The notes under the pieces were generated by a model. It was not told the DNA's origin. It worked only from the letters and a program-made list of their open reading frames with translations, and searched no databases. Shown piece after piece: positions 1 through 11,451 of a stretch of DNA of 64,000 bases. Numbering within the stretch: position 1 is the stretch's first letter; the number at the start of each line of letters is the position of its first letter. The stretch is from Lycocorax pyrrhopterus obiensis. Its lineage: Eukaryota > Chordata > Aves > Passeriformes > Paradisaeidae. The stretch covers positions 37,992,318-38,056,317 of the forward strand of contig JACSVZ010000001.1 in NCBI GenBank assembly GCA_014706295.1. The letters run 5' to 3'. Both the position numbers and the translations under genes were made by a program.

Positions 1-474
1 CAGCACGATGTGGAGCTACACAAACCAGCTTTGAAAATGCTGGCAGGTCTACACAAGAATGGCTTACTGTGAATCCTTCTCTGCCAGCTGTATGCATGGA
101 CCAGTTCAAGGAGAAGCCAGATGAGGTTGTATTGCAATATAAGAGAGGCTAGAAAGAGACCATAAGAGCATCACCATAAATGCTCTTCACTAGTTCAGTA
201 ATGTGGTGTCATGCAAATATACAAGTTTTGGTCCCAGAGGCAGGATGGTTGGGATCAAATAGGAACAAATGTTCTTGGAAATTAGTCCTGCTTTTCTAAA
301 GCATTTTAGCTTCATTATAATCAGATTGCATAATGTTGCAGCCTTTTTACAATGTCTCTTTTAACTAAGGTCACACATTGCTGCCTAAGAGCAGCCAGTT
401 CTGTATCTTCTTGAATTAGAGATCTGGTGTCTAACTTGGAGCAACTCTTTTACTCAAACCAAATCCAAACAAGC

Positions 475-720
475 TCAAACATTACTTAGTGCTCTCATCT
501 CTGCTCTGCCTCTTTTTAAAGACTCTTCCTTCAGCACATTGATAACTTTCTTTCTCTCTGTTTCATGTTTGGTAGTGTCTCTGATGCCATCTGATGTCCG
601 AATCCATTTTATTTCTTTAGTACTCAATATGGTCAATACTGACTGTGCCTCGTCATAAATATGCTTGTTTGCTACAGGCAGCCCCATGTCATTTGTAGAG
701 AAGGAACCTCCAGAATCCAA
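475..720 (-). CDS. Protein-like open frame, possible exon, unknown product
   Basis: An open frame of about 80 codons on the minus strand ends in a TGA stop at its low-coordinate end. Its predicted peptide is unusually protein-like for this window: charged, lysine/glutamate-rich in the second half (for example RDTTKHETERKKVINVLK), with no low-complexity runs. I do not recognise a family. There is no convincing start codon. The only plausible acceptors read in the gene direction are AGs about 15 and 50 bases into the frame, and no AATAAA follows within the 470 bases left in the window. It could be an exon of a gene running off the left edge, an old pseudogene fragment, or chance. The sequence shows the frame; everything else is inference. 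Confidence 0.17.
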   Translation of the reverse strand: MDSGGSFSTNDMGLPVANKHIYDEAQSVLTILSTKEIKWIRTSDGIRDTTKHETERKKVINVLKEESLKRGRAEMRALSNV

Positions 721-939
721 GCAGAAAAAGCATATTTTTTAACACAGGTAATCGCTCTCTTTCTGGCCACTGCAATATTGATCATCATAAGGTGTATAGA
801 AAGACCCATATGTTGCTTAATCAGACTTTTTCAGTTCAGAAGCCACCCTCTTGAGCTTGAAATTTGCCTGGAAATTGAGGTCTGTAATAAATCATGTAAA
901 ATCATGCCCTACCTTCACTTATGATTTAGGACTGACTTG

Positions 940-1344
940 AGACATAGGCAAAGCTGGCAGCCACTCTGGACAGTGCAACAAGTCAGAAAAATCATTGCCC
1001 CCCAGGCGCAGGGGTGGGTAAGGTCCCACCCGTGGCCAGTGAGCTCTGTGCCCAAACCCTTCTGTGGGATGCTGGGACACAGCAGAGCCCCATGGCTCAG
1101 CCTCAGCACTGCAACAACACACAGTCCCCGGGGGAGATAAAGCCACAGTCTGGAACCTCCACCCCTGCACTGGCAGTCCTACAGGTGAGGCAGGTCCAGA
1201 AAGGAGTTCCTGGAAGAGGAGGTTTTTCCTCCTGTTGTGGCTGATTGTGTCATCAGGGACTGGCACAGGCACAGGAGGACACAGACTGGAATGAGGTGCA
1301 GAGACAAGACAATAAATATTCCCTGCTGGGGCTGAGCCACACAT
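940..1344. other. GC-rich patch with overlapping open frames
   Basis: This patch of about 400 bases is clearly richer in G+C than its AT-rich surroundings. It carries open frames on both strands, the longest being 141 codons on the minus strand (919-1344). The peptide is rich in Pro, Cys and Ser with no recognisable domain, as expected of non-coding GC-rich DNA where stops are rare. A donor-like CAG|GTGAGG lies at about 1183 on the plus strand. It may be an old retroelement remnant or a regulatory or exonic patch. I cannot assign it. Confidence 0.35.
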
Positions 1345-3080
1345 TTAATTCTTGCACATAGAGTGACTTAAGGAGAATATTATCTTGTCCCAATAGGCAA
1401 CCACAAGCTGGACACAGAACCAGTTGAGAAGGACAGATCTCTGCCATAACCATGACTGCTATTTAACAATCCCCAAGACAGTATTATTTTAACTCATCTC
1501 AGGAGCAAGAAAATTGAATTTCATTATACTGAGATATCTTAGGCTGATCTTGACTGATCCCAGCTGGATTTACTGGTCACAACTAGATTTATCCCACTTA
1601 ACTTGAAGCACTTTGCTGTGGCATATAATTTTTGAGGGTAGCCTGACCCCATTATAATCAATGGGATGAGAAAAAACGGGCTAAAATTGACTTCTGGAAA
1701 TAATGTTATCTCCGTTCATTACAAAGTGAGTTTGATCCTGAATTAGGCACCTTCATCTTGTGTCTGAAGCTAATGGGGAATGAATCACTCCTCTCTAACT
1801 TAAGATATCAGGCCCAATCAAGACTATAGTCTTACAGTCTTAACACTTATCCAAGATATTTGCTGCATCAGTTCTGTGTTGAACAAAGCCTAGGGTTTAC
1901 TGCATGGGTTCATCTGCTGCAGCAAACTAGGAGAGTTTCAGGAAGGTCATGTAATTAATTTCCAGCGCCACAGACAGGTTTAAAGACTGGGTTTTAATTC
2001 ATGTATGCCTCCACCTTCTGAGTCCCTACCATCAAACATCATTTTAGAGACTCACAGTAATTCCAAAGGAAAAGTACTTCCTGAAACCACATTTCAGCCC
2101 TTCAACTCCCATTCCCTGAGGAATTTTCTCTTTACATATTTTATACAGCATTTTTGTTCAGAGCTTTTGCTGCACACCCAGCAGAATGGTATATTCACAA
2201 TTTATTTTTTTGCATCAGTGGAAGTCTGAGCGCAAAATGCTCTGCAGACTGGTTGGGAAAATCATCACTTCTGTTTGCTATACTGATTTAGTGTGGGACC
2301 TGTAACTCCTTTTCATCCAGGAGTGGTAATAACCAGAGCAAACAGCTGATAAAGAAAAAGCATTGTGATGGAATAAAACACAAGAAAGAAAAAATTACAC
2401 CAACTGGTTAGAGTTCAAGGTTTTGTTTATGTATTAATGTTATTCTACCCATTTTTTAACACTGCAAGGCAAATAAACTTGTTATCCAAAAATCAGTATT
2501 GAATAAAACTAAATATTTCCATTCCCTCCCAGGCCCTTACTTCCCCAACATGTTCATCAGGGGCTTGAAACACAAGAGTCATAATTCTAAAATGCAAAGA
2601 CAAATAATGTATTTTAAATAATAGTTCTGATGTGTGCATCCTTGTGACAGGAATACAGTCTTCTATGGAAAGTAAAATATTACCTAAAGAAGATTTCATA
2701 ACTGTATTAATTTAGGAAAACAACATTTTAGCTTGTTTTATTGGCTATCATCAATAGCAATTTTTATATACATATATTTTCAGGAAAGGATTGCTCAAAA
2801 TATAGGAAGAATATGCTTGAAAGCATGTTGTCTGTATTAGGTAAACACAATGTCTTGGGCAGAATTTGATTAAAATGTGAGGGAGAAAGGTAGTGAGTTT
2901 ATATTGAGTTTCCCCACCTTCTGCAGAAGACTCTTTCTAAAAGGCTTGCTTTATCCTAAACCGAAGAAATTGTCAGATTAATTCAGGAAGTGAATGAAGT
3001 TCTACAGTCTGAATAATCCAGAAGGTCAAGATAGCTGATAAGAATGGTTCTTCATTGATCTTTTTAAGTAGATTATCAGT
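1345..3080. other. AT-rich DNA, nothing recognised
   Basis: No repeat family, exon with paired splice signals, or RNA gene is visible. On the minus strand an AATAAA hexamer lies at 2737-2742, about 340 bases beyond the stop of the open segment at 3081-3323. It could serve as its poly(A) signal. Confidence 0.5.
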
Positions 3081-3323
3081 TTAGTGATCACCAGTGATCA
3101 AATCTAGCTTTGTTCTTTGTCTTTGAGACAAATTTGCAGCAACAGTGTGCTGATTCCAGCTAAAAGCTTCAGATACCTCTACAAGGAAAAGCAATTTCCC
3201 TGAATTAGCTCTTTGATGTATTTCCATTTTTCTTGGAGCTTTCAATCCAAGTATCACCTTATTCAGCTCATGTAGAATTTCTAGATCTTTTCCAGTGGTG
3301 GACACATCTTCTAATAATGATGA
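3081..3323 (-). CDS. Candidate terminal coding exon, unknown product
   Basis: Read on the minus strand, a pyrimidine-rich acceptor (TGTTTTCCCCCTATAG) opens directly onto 80 sense codons and a stop. The peptide begins SSLLEDVSTTGKDLEILHEL and continues with a hydrophilic, helix-prone composition (KAPRKMEIHQRANSGK). It has no low-complexity runs and no recognised domain. The acceptor, the frame opening in phase 0, the terminal stop and an AATAAA 340 bases further on (2742-2737) together resemble a last exon. Against this, an 80-codon open frame is not rare in 64 kb, I recognise no homologue, and no upstream exon can be tied to it with confidence. An internal GAG|GTATCT could also act as a donor. 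Confidence 0.27.
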   Translation of the reverse strand, partial: SSLLEDVSTTGKDLEILHELNKVILGLKAPRKMEIHQRANSGKLLFLVEVSEAFSWNQHTVAANLSQRQRTKLDLITGDH

Positions 3324-4651
3324 CTATAGGGGGAAAACATGACTCTTTCTGAAAAGCAGGTAAATCACCCAGATATCCCAGTTAGAAAATGAAACATACA
3401 GAGTGTCAATTTCCATGTGACGCAAATAAAAGAATATGATGCCACTTAAATTTGCAGGCAATCAAGAAATACACTCTCTCCATCAGTAGCCCAGACATAA
3501 AATTTAGAAAAATGAAATTCTGTGGCAAGGAGAAATGATTTCTGAAAATGCCATACTATCAGAAATAGTACACAGTTTAAGGAAATATAATATAAATAAG
3601 AAGCGGGCTTTTCTGTCTTTATGCTTTTCCATAATTGAAAGATCATGTGATAGCATAGCAGTGAGACTTTTAGCATATTGGAACAAGAAATTGAACAATT
3701 TCAGGTGTTGACCATTAGAGCATAAGACACTTCTTGCTGTCTTATGAACCAGGAAAGCAATAAGACGGTTCACGCTATCTTACCCCAAGATACAGTCAGA
3801 AAGGATCTTGTCAGACAAAAGGTGAAATCTCAAGAACAAAGGCAGGCACGTTTTTCTTCACAATGTTTGTCACAACACATTTAAATCTGGAAATACATGG
3901 AAGACATCTTGTCTGGAGCTATTCAGAGTAATCTGCCAAATTCACACTGGCATAATTCCAGAAACCATGTTTAAGTTTTGTCACAGATAAATTTTGTCTA
4001 ATAGGAAGCATAATATTTCTGGTGATGATGCCTTAAGGCAACAGTAGTAGGAGTACTAATCATATCTATCTGAAGGTGTTTGCTAAAAAAAAAAATTACA
4101 TTTAACAGAAGCATCAATTTCCACACTCCCAGTTCAATGCTGCTGAGAAGTCATACATTATAAGAACATTCTTATAAGCATTGTAAGGTTTGAGAAAAAA
4201 GATTATGCAGTGAGCTGCACCTATGTGGCAAATTATTGGCCCAGACGAGGAGGGAGGCAGGCACATGACACTCATGTGGTATTTTCTAACTTGTCAAATA
4301 TGGGCAAACTTAATATTTTTCTTTCCAATAGAGTGAGCATTACTCAAGCTGTGATGATGCTCCCTATGTATTTTGAATACACATCTTTAATGATTTACTG
4401 GTAGAATATATTTAGGGTAGCTGATTTAAATGCAGGAAGAACAAATTGAATGGTTATTTGTGGGAAATCTTTAGCATTCACTTGTGGATATGTTCTCATG
4501 TCACTGTCGTACAAAGAAAGGCCTAAACATTTAAAACAGTCTAAACAACTTTGTGTAAGTTCTAAAAAGTCTAAGTTCCATTTTTTAAATAATTCAGGCT
4601 CTAGGGATCTAAGTTTCCTCTGAACACTACTGACTTTGACTTTTCAATAAC
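3324..4651. other. AT-rich DNA, nothing recognised
   Basis: Only short stop-bounded frames on both strands. No repeat relic or paired splice signals stood out. Confidence 0.5.
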
Positions 4652-4680
4652 TACACTAAGGTGAAAATACACTAAGGTGA
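4652..4680. repeat. Two-copy short direct repeat
   Basis: The 13-mer TACACTAAGGTGA occurs twice, at 4652-4664 and 4668-4680, separated by AAA. This is a local duplication with a 16-bp period. It does not flank a recognisable insertion and is probably a replication-slippage product. Confidence 0.85.
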
Positions 4681-4984
4681 TCTTTCGAAAACAGGAAGGG
4701 CTTGTTCCAAGATCAACTTCAGGCAGAAGTTCAGTGCCATCTTTTGGAAACTGAGCACTTTGAATGAGTACAAATTAGGAATATGCAGAGTTGAAACCCG
4801 AAATTACTCTATTCTAAAATCAAAACTGTTGCACCAAAGGTATATCCTGTAGATTTTACATACCATGCCCTACTTTGTCTTCTATATCTAATCATAACTA
4901 ATCTTTCAAAGGCATATGCTCAAAAACTATTTTTAAAGGCATGTATAACACAGATACAGAGAAGGAGTGAGTAAGAAGTGTTTT

Positions 4985-5705
4985 ACTTGCGGATCATCTT
5001 CCACCAAGGTTGCATCTTCCTTTCTCCAGCCTTTCTGCTTGGTCTCTGGGACCTGTGATTCCTGGTGGGTGGTCTTGCCAGAAAAGACTGAGGCAAAAAG
5101 GCATTCAGTATCTCAGCCTTTTCCAAATCCTGTGTAACCAGGTCACCCATCTCATAGTACACTGCGCCGACATTGTCCATAGTCTTCCATTTGTGTACTT
5201 ATAGAAGGCTTTCTTGTAGTTTTTAACACCTCTGGACAGATTCAATTCCATTTGGGCTTTGACTTTCCTGAACCCATCTCTGCATGCTAAGACAGTATCT
5301 GTGTATTCCTCCCAGATTACCCATTCTTGCTTCCACTTTTTGTATGCTTCATTTTTGTGTTTGAGTTTGGCCAGGAACTCCTTGTTCATCTGCAAAAGTC
5401 TCCTGGCATTTTTGCCTGGCTTCCTACTCATTGAGTGCAGCATAAGATCCTTAAATATTAACCAGTTTTCTTTTCTTAGGCCCATATTTCCTTTAGCTCT
5501 TTATCCCGTGTGACTCTTTCAAGCAAAATTTGAAGCCAAAATCTGCCCTTCTGAAGTCCAGGGCTATGAGTTTGATTTTTACCTTCCTCTCTCCCTTCAA
5601 GATCCTGAACTCCACCACTTTTGGCTACTGCAGACAAAGTCACCTTTGACACACAACCCCAACAAGCTTCTCCTTGTTGGTGAGTGTGATGCTCAGTAGA
5701 ACATC
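4985..5705 (-). mobile_element. CR1 LINE relic, ORF2 segment between endonuclease and reverse transcriptase
   Basis: The minus strand carries a decayed stretch of CR1 ORF2, identified by motifs I know from avian CR1 consensus proteins. In order from about 5683 downward these are LTNKEKLVG, VEFRILKGERK, LDFRRADFG, WLIFKDLM, MNKEFLAKLKHKNEAY, KKAFYKY and GDLVTQDLEKAEILNAF (about 5155-5100). This is the linker after the endonuclease and before the reverse-transcriptase core. The motifs fall in different reading frames, so at least two frameshifts have accumulated. Neither the endonuclease catalytic region nor the RT core is present, so the copy is truncated at both ends and inactive. CR1 is a non-LTR retrotransposon of birds and other reptiles, so this element supports an avian or reptilian source. 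Exact ends are uncertain by tens of bases. Confidence 0.93.
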
Positions 5706-7014
5706 TCACCTCATTGGCTTCTCTGTCATTTGAGTCAGAAATATGTATTATTTACTGGACTTGCCTTGCTTTGCTTCCTCACATCATTAATATATCTTCC
5801 CAGTATATATGACTATTGGAGAGGAGAGAATTGTTCTGGATGAGTAGTATTCATCATACTATTTCACAAGTTGGAGAAGAGACATATTTAGCCTTTGTGG
5901 CTCATGAGAAAGCTCTAGAACAGTAAGTGATGAAGGAAAAGTTCAAATGCTACCAATGCAACTTACAAGCAAGTAAACAACAAAGTCCTAAGAGTATCAC
6001 TCTGAATTGTAAATGAAGAGGAAAAACTAAGTAAAATACTCGCTCACCCTTCAAGGAATCAGCTTTGAAATGTTTACTGTACAGGCTGACAGTTGTAAGA
6101 CATAATTTGTTTTCCCTTCTTTCTATTTTTCTGAAATGTGTAGGCATTAATTGAACTAGAAAGGCCCTATAAATCCTCATGTTGCTACATAATGTTTTAC
6201 AATCAAGGTTTCAGATTTTAACTTTTTCTCAAAACACTGTTGATCATAAAAGAGATATCTTTCTGCTTTTAGCACTTAGTTTTCATTTCCTTCCAGCTAA
6301 TGCCAGCAACAACTAGTGCTGCAGCAGCTTATTATTCATTAAATGCTCACTTAAAACACCTTTTCTTCTGTATACTTTGGACTCTAAATAGTGTTTTGAT
6401 ACGTAGAGCCTTTTATAAGCCTTTTCTTTTTCAAATACAATCTAGTTTGATTTCTTTAAAACAAGGGGGATTTTATACCCTTTATTTTATTTGTAAAATT
6501 TCCAGGCTTAGTTTAGTTAAAAAACTTAATGGAAAATATAAAAATATTGCTCTCCAATCCAACAAAAGTAGGGGAAAAAATGATCCTATAAAACAAAACT
6601 TATAAATAGGATATTCCAGTGCACTTTTACTAGACACGCCAAGTCTGCCAGAAATAAGCTCAAAATATTTCTGATTCGAAGTTGTAACTCAGATTCTATA
6701 AAGTCTTGGAGTTGTACCCAATGGACCATCACACTATTTTTAAAAATAAAATATGAATACACTTTGATAAACTATTTCATTTCAACATGGCATGAAATTG
6801 AGTTCATCAGCCATCCATGTTTAGGCACATATTTTCACTGTGTCAGTTAAACAGGGTTTCTGCTCAAACCTCCTTTATACCGAGCAGGTTCTTCCAAAGA
6901 ACTGATCAGAACAGGAGCCTCTCTCTAGAAAAACACTGGAGAGACCTCCTGCACAAGTAGCTCCAGACTTAGTTACCTAAACTTGAGATCAAAATCACAC
7001 CTTTTCCTCTTACA
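5706..7014. other. AT-rich spacer between two CR1 relics
   Basis: This 1.3-kb stretch separates oppositely oriented CR1 fragments. It contains a 101-codon plus-strand frame (6300-6605) that is Lys/Asn/Phe-rich and typical of AT-rich non-coding DNA. I see no support for a gene. Confidence 0.5.
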
Positions 7015-7474
7015 AGTAGCAAACTAGAAATAAACTTTTCAGGAAAGGCCTGGGGTGTCCCAGTGGATAACAATTTGAGCATGACTGAGCAAAGCACCCA
7101 TGGCAGCAATGAAGAACAGCAGCCTTCTGGGCTGCACTGTATATTGTCATATACCACTCCTTGACAGGAGCATGTGAAGAGACAGAGTCTTCCAGGAGAT
7201 GCACAGTGACATGACATGGGGCAGCAGATACAAGCTGCAACCCCAGAAATTCTTATTAGGTGCTAGAAAAAAATTCACCCTCTGAGAGCCATCAAACACT
7301 CAACCAATTTGCACAGATGCTGTGGGATGTCATCCTTAGAAATATTTCATTTTTGCCTGGACTAAAGCCTTGAGCAGCCTGGTCTGACTCCAAAATCAGT
7401 CCTATTTTCACCAGGTGGTTATACTAATTTACTTTAAAATGGCCTTTCTGACCTAAATTATTCTGAGAGTCTGT
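7015..7474 (+). mobile_element. CR1 LINE relic, ORF2 3' end and 3' UTR
   Basis: On the plus strand, bases near 7050-7130 correspond to the CR1 ORF2 C-terminal stretch usually read as EKDLGVLVDNKLNM...ILGC. Here it is degraded: GTGGATAACAATTTGAGCAT, then CTTCTGGGCTGCA. It is followed by 3' UTR signatures: ACAAGCTGCA near 7230, AGAAAAAAATTCACCCTCTG near 7265-7285, TTGAGCAGCCTGGTCTGA near 7371-7388, and ACCTAAATTATTCTG near 7451-7465, which matches the CR1 tail. Divergence is heavy, with many substitutions and small gaps, indicating an old insertion. The order and spacing match CR1, so this is one continuous copy truncated at its 5' end. The terminal ATTCTG microsatellite of young CR1s is reduced to a single unit. 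The 5' limit is approximate. Confidence 0.86.
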
Positions 7475-10400
7475 CAAAATGACAAAGAACTTAAAGCAGA
7501 CATTTGCGACATTGGCCATGTTTTCATCTCAAGTTACTGGCAAAGCAGAGGCTACAGAAATTTATTCACAGAAAAAAAAAAACCAAAAATTCCTTTTCTG
7601 AATACTTTTTATCACAAAAAGAATATAATTTTTCTGTTTTGAGAGCAATCATGGCTCTAAGAGTTTCCTCAGATGCAAATGGTCAAAGCTGCCTAGAGAC
7701 CTACTCCTGTTCCTCTCCATTTATAGCCTAGATACATTGCCAACCAAAACTCTTATGTATTAGCCAAATATGAAACAGACTGAAAAGGCCGGTAAAGGTC
7801 ACCCAGTAACCCAGTCTTGTGGCCAGAGGAATGTGTCTGTGGGTGTGGCACACCATAATTTAAGTTTGATTTCCTCACTTTTACACTGATGTTGCCTTAA
7901 CTCGCTTTAAAAGTGCCTTAGTCACTCACCCTCATCAGAATGATAGGCATAACAGATGCAAATTTGTACCCAGTAACACATGTTGCTGGTGATTAAAAAA
8001 CACAGTACAGAAACGAATGTTAATGAATTCTGCATACCATAAATAGTGAATTACCCTTGCCACTACAAACATCCACAAAGGCAAACCTTGCTAGAAAAGA
8101 GCATCAAAGAGAAACAATTAGGATATCCTTTCTAAAGAGGCATTACGAAAGGTTGTTCACTCAAATCTGTCAGTTACTCTTGACTTCTAACAGCACTGCA
8201 CCATACCAGACTGTTTGAGAAACCCACTCCTGTCCACAGTCTAAAAATTGGAGCACAAGGGGAAGGACCACCAGAATTACATGGCTCATCTCTTCCACAC
8301 ACCTGTTTTCCAGTGCAGGTTCACAGCCTGAAGAGCTCTGGCCACACATTGGATTCCCAAGACATGAATGTGTCAACCAAATGTTCTTAAAAAATGTGCA
8401 ACTTCTTGTCAGTGTACACCCTTCTAACACATGGAAAAAATCAATATTTAAGTATTAATGGACATTTTGTTGCTTGCAAACCACTATAAAAAAAGTCTTC
8501 TTAATTTGTGTAATACTGCTGACTTCACCGAGCTTGTATCCATAAATAAATGGGCTTGGGTTCAGGGTTTTATCTACAGTCCCAAATTTAGGAGTTGAAT
8601 CTCCTTGCTCTGTGACTGTTGCTGATACCCATACAAACTTTTTGGATGTTTGTATCAAAGTTTGAAAAAGTAAAAATTCCATTTTTTTTCCATTTTAATT
8701 AGGTGATTGCAAACACTGAGGACTCAAAGGAGATGCGAAGAAAGCAGGTGCACAGCCTGCACTGAAGAACATTTTGGTATGAGGCATTTGCTTAAATTCT
8801 TCACCCTTTCATAAAAATATAGTCAAAGTAAGAGAAATGTTTGAACAGGTTCTTAGTGTCCCATCTAAAATTACATGCTCAGGAGCAAAAGAGTAAGATT
8901 ACATTTACATATCCACTACAACGACCTAGTCACAATACTAGTATCTCACTTCAAGTTTGATTACAGACTTCTCCAAAGTTCATGCATGCTGGACATTTGA
9001 ACATCAGCTAAATGATGACCTGTGACCGGTACACTCTAATTTTAGGCAAACTGTCAAGACACAAGCAGAACCTTGGGAAGAAGTTTTAAATAACACATGA
9101 ATTAGTGTTTAAAACACCCGAAAACATTCAAAATAATTTTAATTGCATTCAGAGGATTGTTATACTGTCATAAGACATAGCATCCTTACAGACATCTCAG
9201 ACAAGTGTTGGCATAAGAGAGTTAGGAAATAACATACATATGTTCTCCTAGTGTATTTACAAAAAATGTAGGGAGAGCATATGGTAGACACCATCATGAA
9301 TGTTACAGGGAAAAAAAAGTGCTGTATGCCCCATTCTCCATTTCTGATGAGAACTGCAAATAAAACCAAAATGAACAGAGTAACACCCCGAGTGGCAAAC
9401 CAGTATTGATGGATCAGAAAATGGCAAGACAACCACCACTCACTCCAATGCCTTTGGAAAGCATTATGCTACAATGGTTATGAAAGACAAAATGGATCTT
9501 CACTACTGGTTATACATGCAAGGAGGGTAATCACTTTTTTAAAACAGACGTTTGGCTGAGTTAGGATATCTGTCCTTCATTCCATGGCACTTCAAGGATC
9601 AGATATTCAAGACCATCTTTGCTGCTCTGTAAGCTGAATTGCATCCTTAGTTTCAATCTGGAAATTAAATGAAATAAAATCGTTGACATTATTCTAGCTT
9701 TATGCAGTGTTCAATGACACCAGAATTTGACTGCATAACTAGATATCAACTATCCTGTGAAAACTGTTCTAGTTACTAGTACAGAATAAATATATTAGCA
9801 TTACTTTTGCCATTAATTTCTTCAACAGTTTTCATTATCACTTAGGACAATCTGAGGCAAGTACATGGACACTCACTTCCAACTTTTCAAACAAAATGAT
9901 TTTAAAAAAACACATAAATTTTCTTTGTATTAAAAGTATCATTTCGACAAAAAGCATCCCATTTCAAATTAATTTTGTTATTGAAGGTCAGGGAAGAAAA
10001 AATAAGAATTTTGGCCAAAAAAAGACAGTTTTGATTCTTTTACAAAGTAATCTGGATTTTTGAAAAAAAAGTAGATGCTTACAGGAGAACGGAGAACAGA
10101 ACTGCAAGACAAAATGGGAGAGAAGTTGTAGTCTCTTTTACACCAATTAAATCCTTAAAGAGTTTTAGTTGCATTTTAAGAAAAATAAACTGATTTTAAT
10201 TTGCTGTGACTGCTCACAGGTATACATTTTACAAAGTTTTTCACTGTAAGCGTTCCAGAAACCAGATTTCACATGAGGTTGGGTAAACATCTACTTAGAA
10301 CACATTTTCAGAAATTTAACTTGGGCTAAATAGCAAAAACGAAGGAATGGTGTACAAGAGTGTTCTAGCACAAAAGCAGAAAGAACAAAATATTTTTTAA

Positions 10401-11096
10401 GACTACTATAGGCACAATATAAAGGATATATATACTCCCTGAAACAGTCTGTCCTATTAAGACTCCTAGAGCAGGATTCATTTGACCAGTTGTAGAGGTC
10501 TGAAGCAGGACTCCAGGTTTGAGGGTGATGGGATTGCCTACAGTCAGAAGAGACAACAGTCACTTTCAGGCACAATTCATCTCATCCTAATTTCAACACA
10601 TAAAGCACAAATACCTCAGCTGTTAGAGGGACATGCTGCTGAGGCTCCTCTGCCAGAGCTATCCGACAGATGTCAAAGGTTTGTACATTTATTTTCAGGG
10701 TCTCAAATGCTCACTGCAGTTTCCAGGATGCTTTCCTGGCCTTCAGCTCCTCTTCCTATGATACACCCCACCCGACCTTGTGGAAAGACCAATGCTGAGG
10801 TCAGAAAGAGCAGAGTTTCCATGTCTGATCGTTTACGGGTGACTGATGGTAAAGTCAGTTGACTTTTCTGCTCAGTACAGGTCACTGAGGCCACTACTGT
10901 CAGCCCTGAGCAGTTCCAAAGAACTGCGTCCTTTTTATCAGGAGTATGTGAAACATCTGATTTATTGTACATCAGGGAAATATCTCTGCAGGTCAATGGA
11001 TTTCTGTATGAAAAATCCCTCTGATAAGAGGTTGGTTAAAAAATAATATGTGACATTCAAAAATCTGTGTGTGCATATATATGTATATACATACAT
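7475..11096. other. AT-rich DNA, nothing recognised
   Basis: No gene or repeat family is supported here. The part from about 10480 to 11000 is less AT-rich and carries overlapping open frames of 126 codons (plus, 10482-10862) and 97 codons (minus, 10703-10996). Neither has convincing splice signals at its borders or a recognisable domain. Confidence 0.45.
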
Positions 11097-11130
11097 ATTG
11101 GATTTTATATATATATATATAAAATCCAAT
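11097..11130. repeat. 34-bp perfect palindrome
   Basis: The arms ATTGGATTTT and AAAATCCAAT flank a 14-bp alternating AT core, so the whole 34 bp equals its own reverse complement. The preceding 25 bases (GCATATATATGTATATACAT and nearby) are also alternating purine-pyrimidine. Such a structure can extrude a cruciform or form a hairpin in RNA. It may be a miniature palindromic insertion or a slippage product, but no flanking target duplication was seen. Confidence 0.95.
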
Positions 11131-11316
11131 CTACACTGCCTTGGAAAAAAAGCAGCATAAGAAACAAACACTAGATAGTCTAAGCGTAACATTTTGTAGG
11201 ATACTTTTTCTGTCCATAAACCCATTACAAAATATTGACATCTCTTAATATACTAAAAAAAAAAGAGTAAATCTTACTAGGAGAAACAAATCAAAAGTAC
11301 TTGAGACAGAATGTGA

Positions 11317-11451
11317 CCAAAAAAACCCAACAACAATAGCAACAACAACGAACCAAAAAAACCCAAACAGAAAACAAAAACAAAAACGAAAACTGCACCC
11401 CCCCCAAAAAAAACCAAACAAAAACCAAAACACAACCAGAAAAAAAACACT
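11317..11451. repeat. A/C-rich, nearly G- and T-free low-complexity tract
   Basis: About 135 bases are made almost wholly of A and C on the plus strand, in runs such as ACCAAAAAAACCC, ACAAAAACAAAAAC and CACCCCCCCCAAAAAAAA. Only a handful of G or T bases interrupt it. The long minus-strand frames here (Phe/Trp/Gly/Cys-rich) are by-products of this composition and are not genes. Shorter tracts of the same style lie at about 21279-21350 and 27680-27715. Confidence 0.92.

Noticed and set aside
5259..5513. Plus-strand 84-codon frame
   Set aside because: It is antisense to the CR1 ORF2 relic, whose motifs are on the minus strand.
6969..7240. Minus-strand frames of 76 and 82 codons
   Set aside because: They are antisense to the plus-strand CR1 relic.
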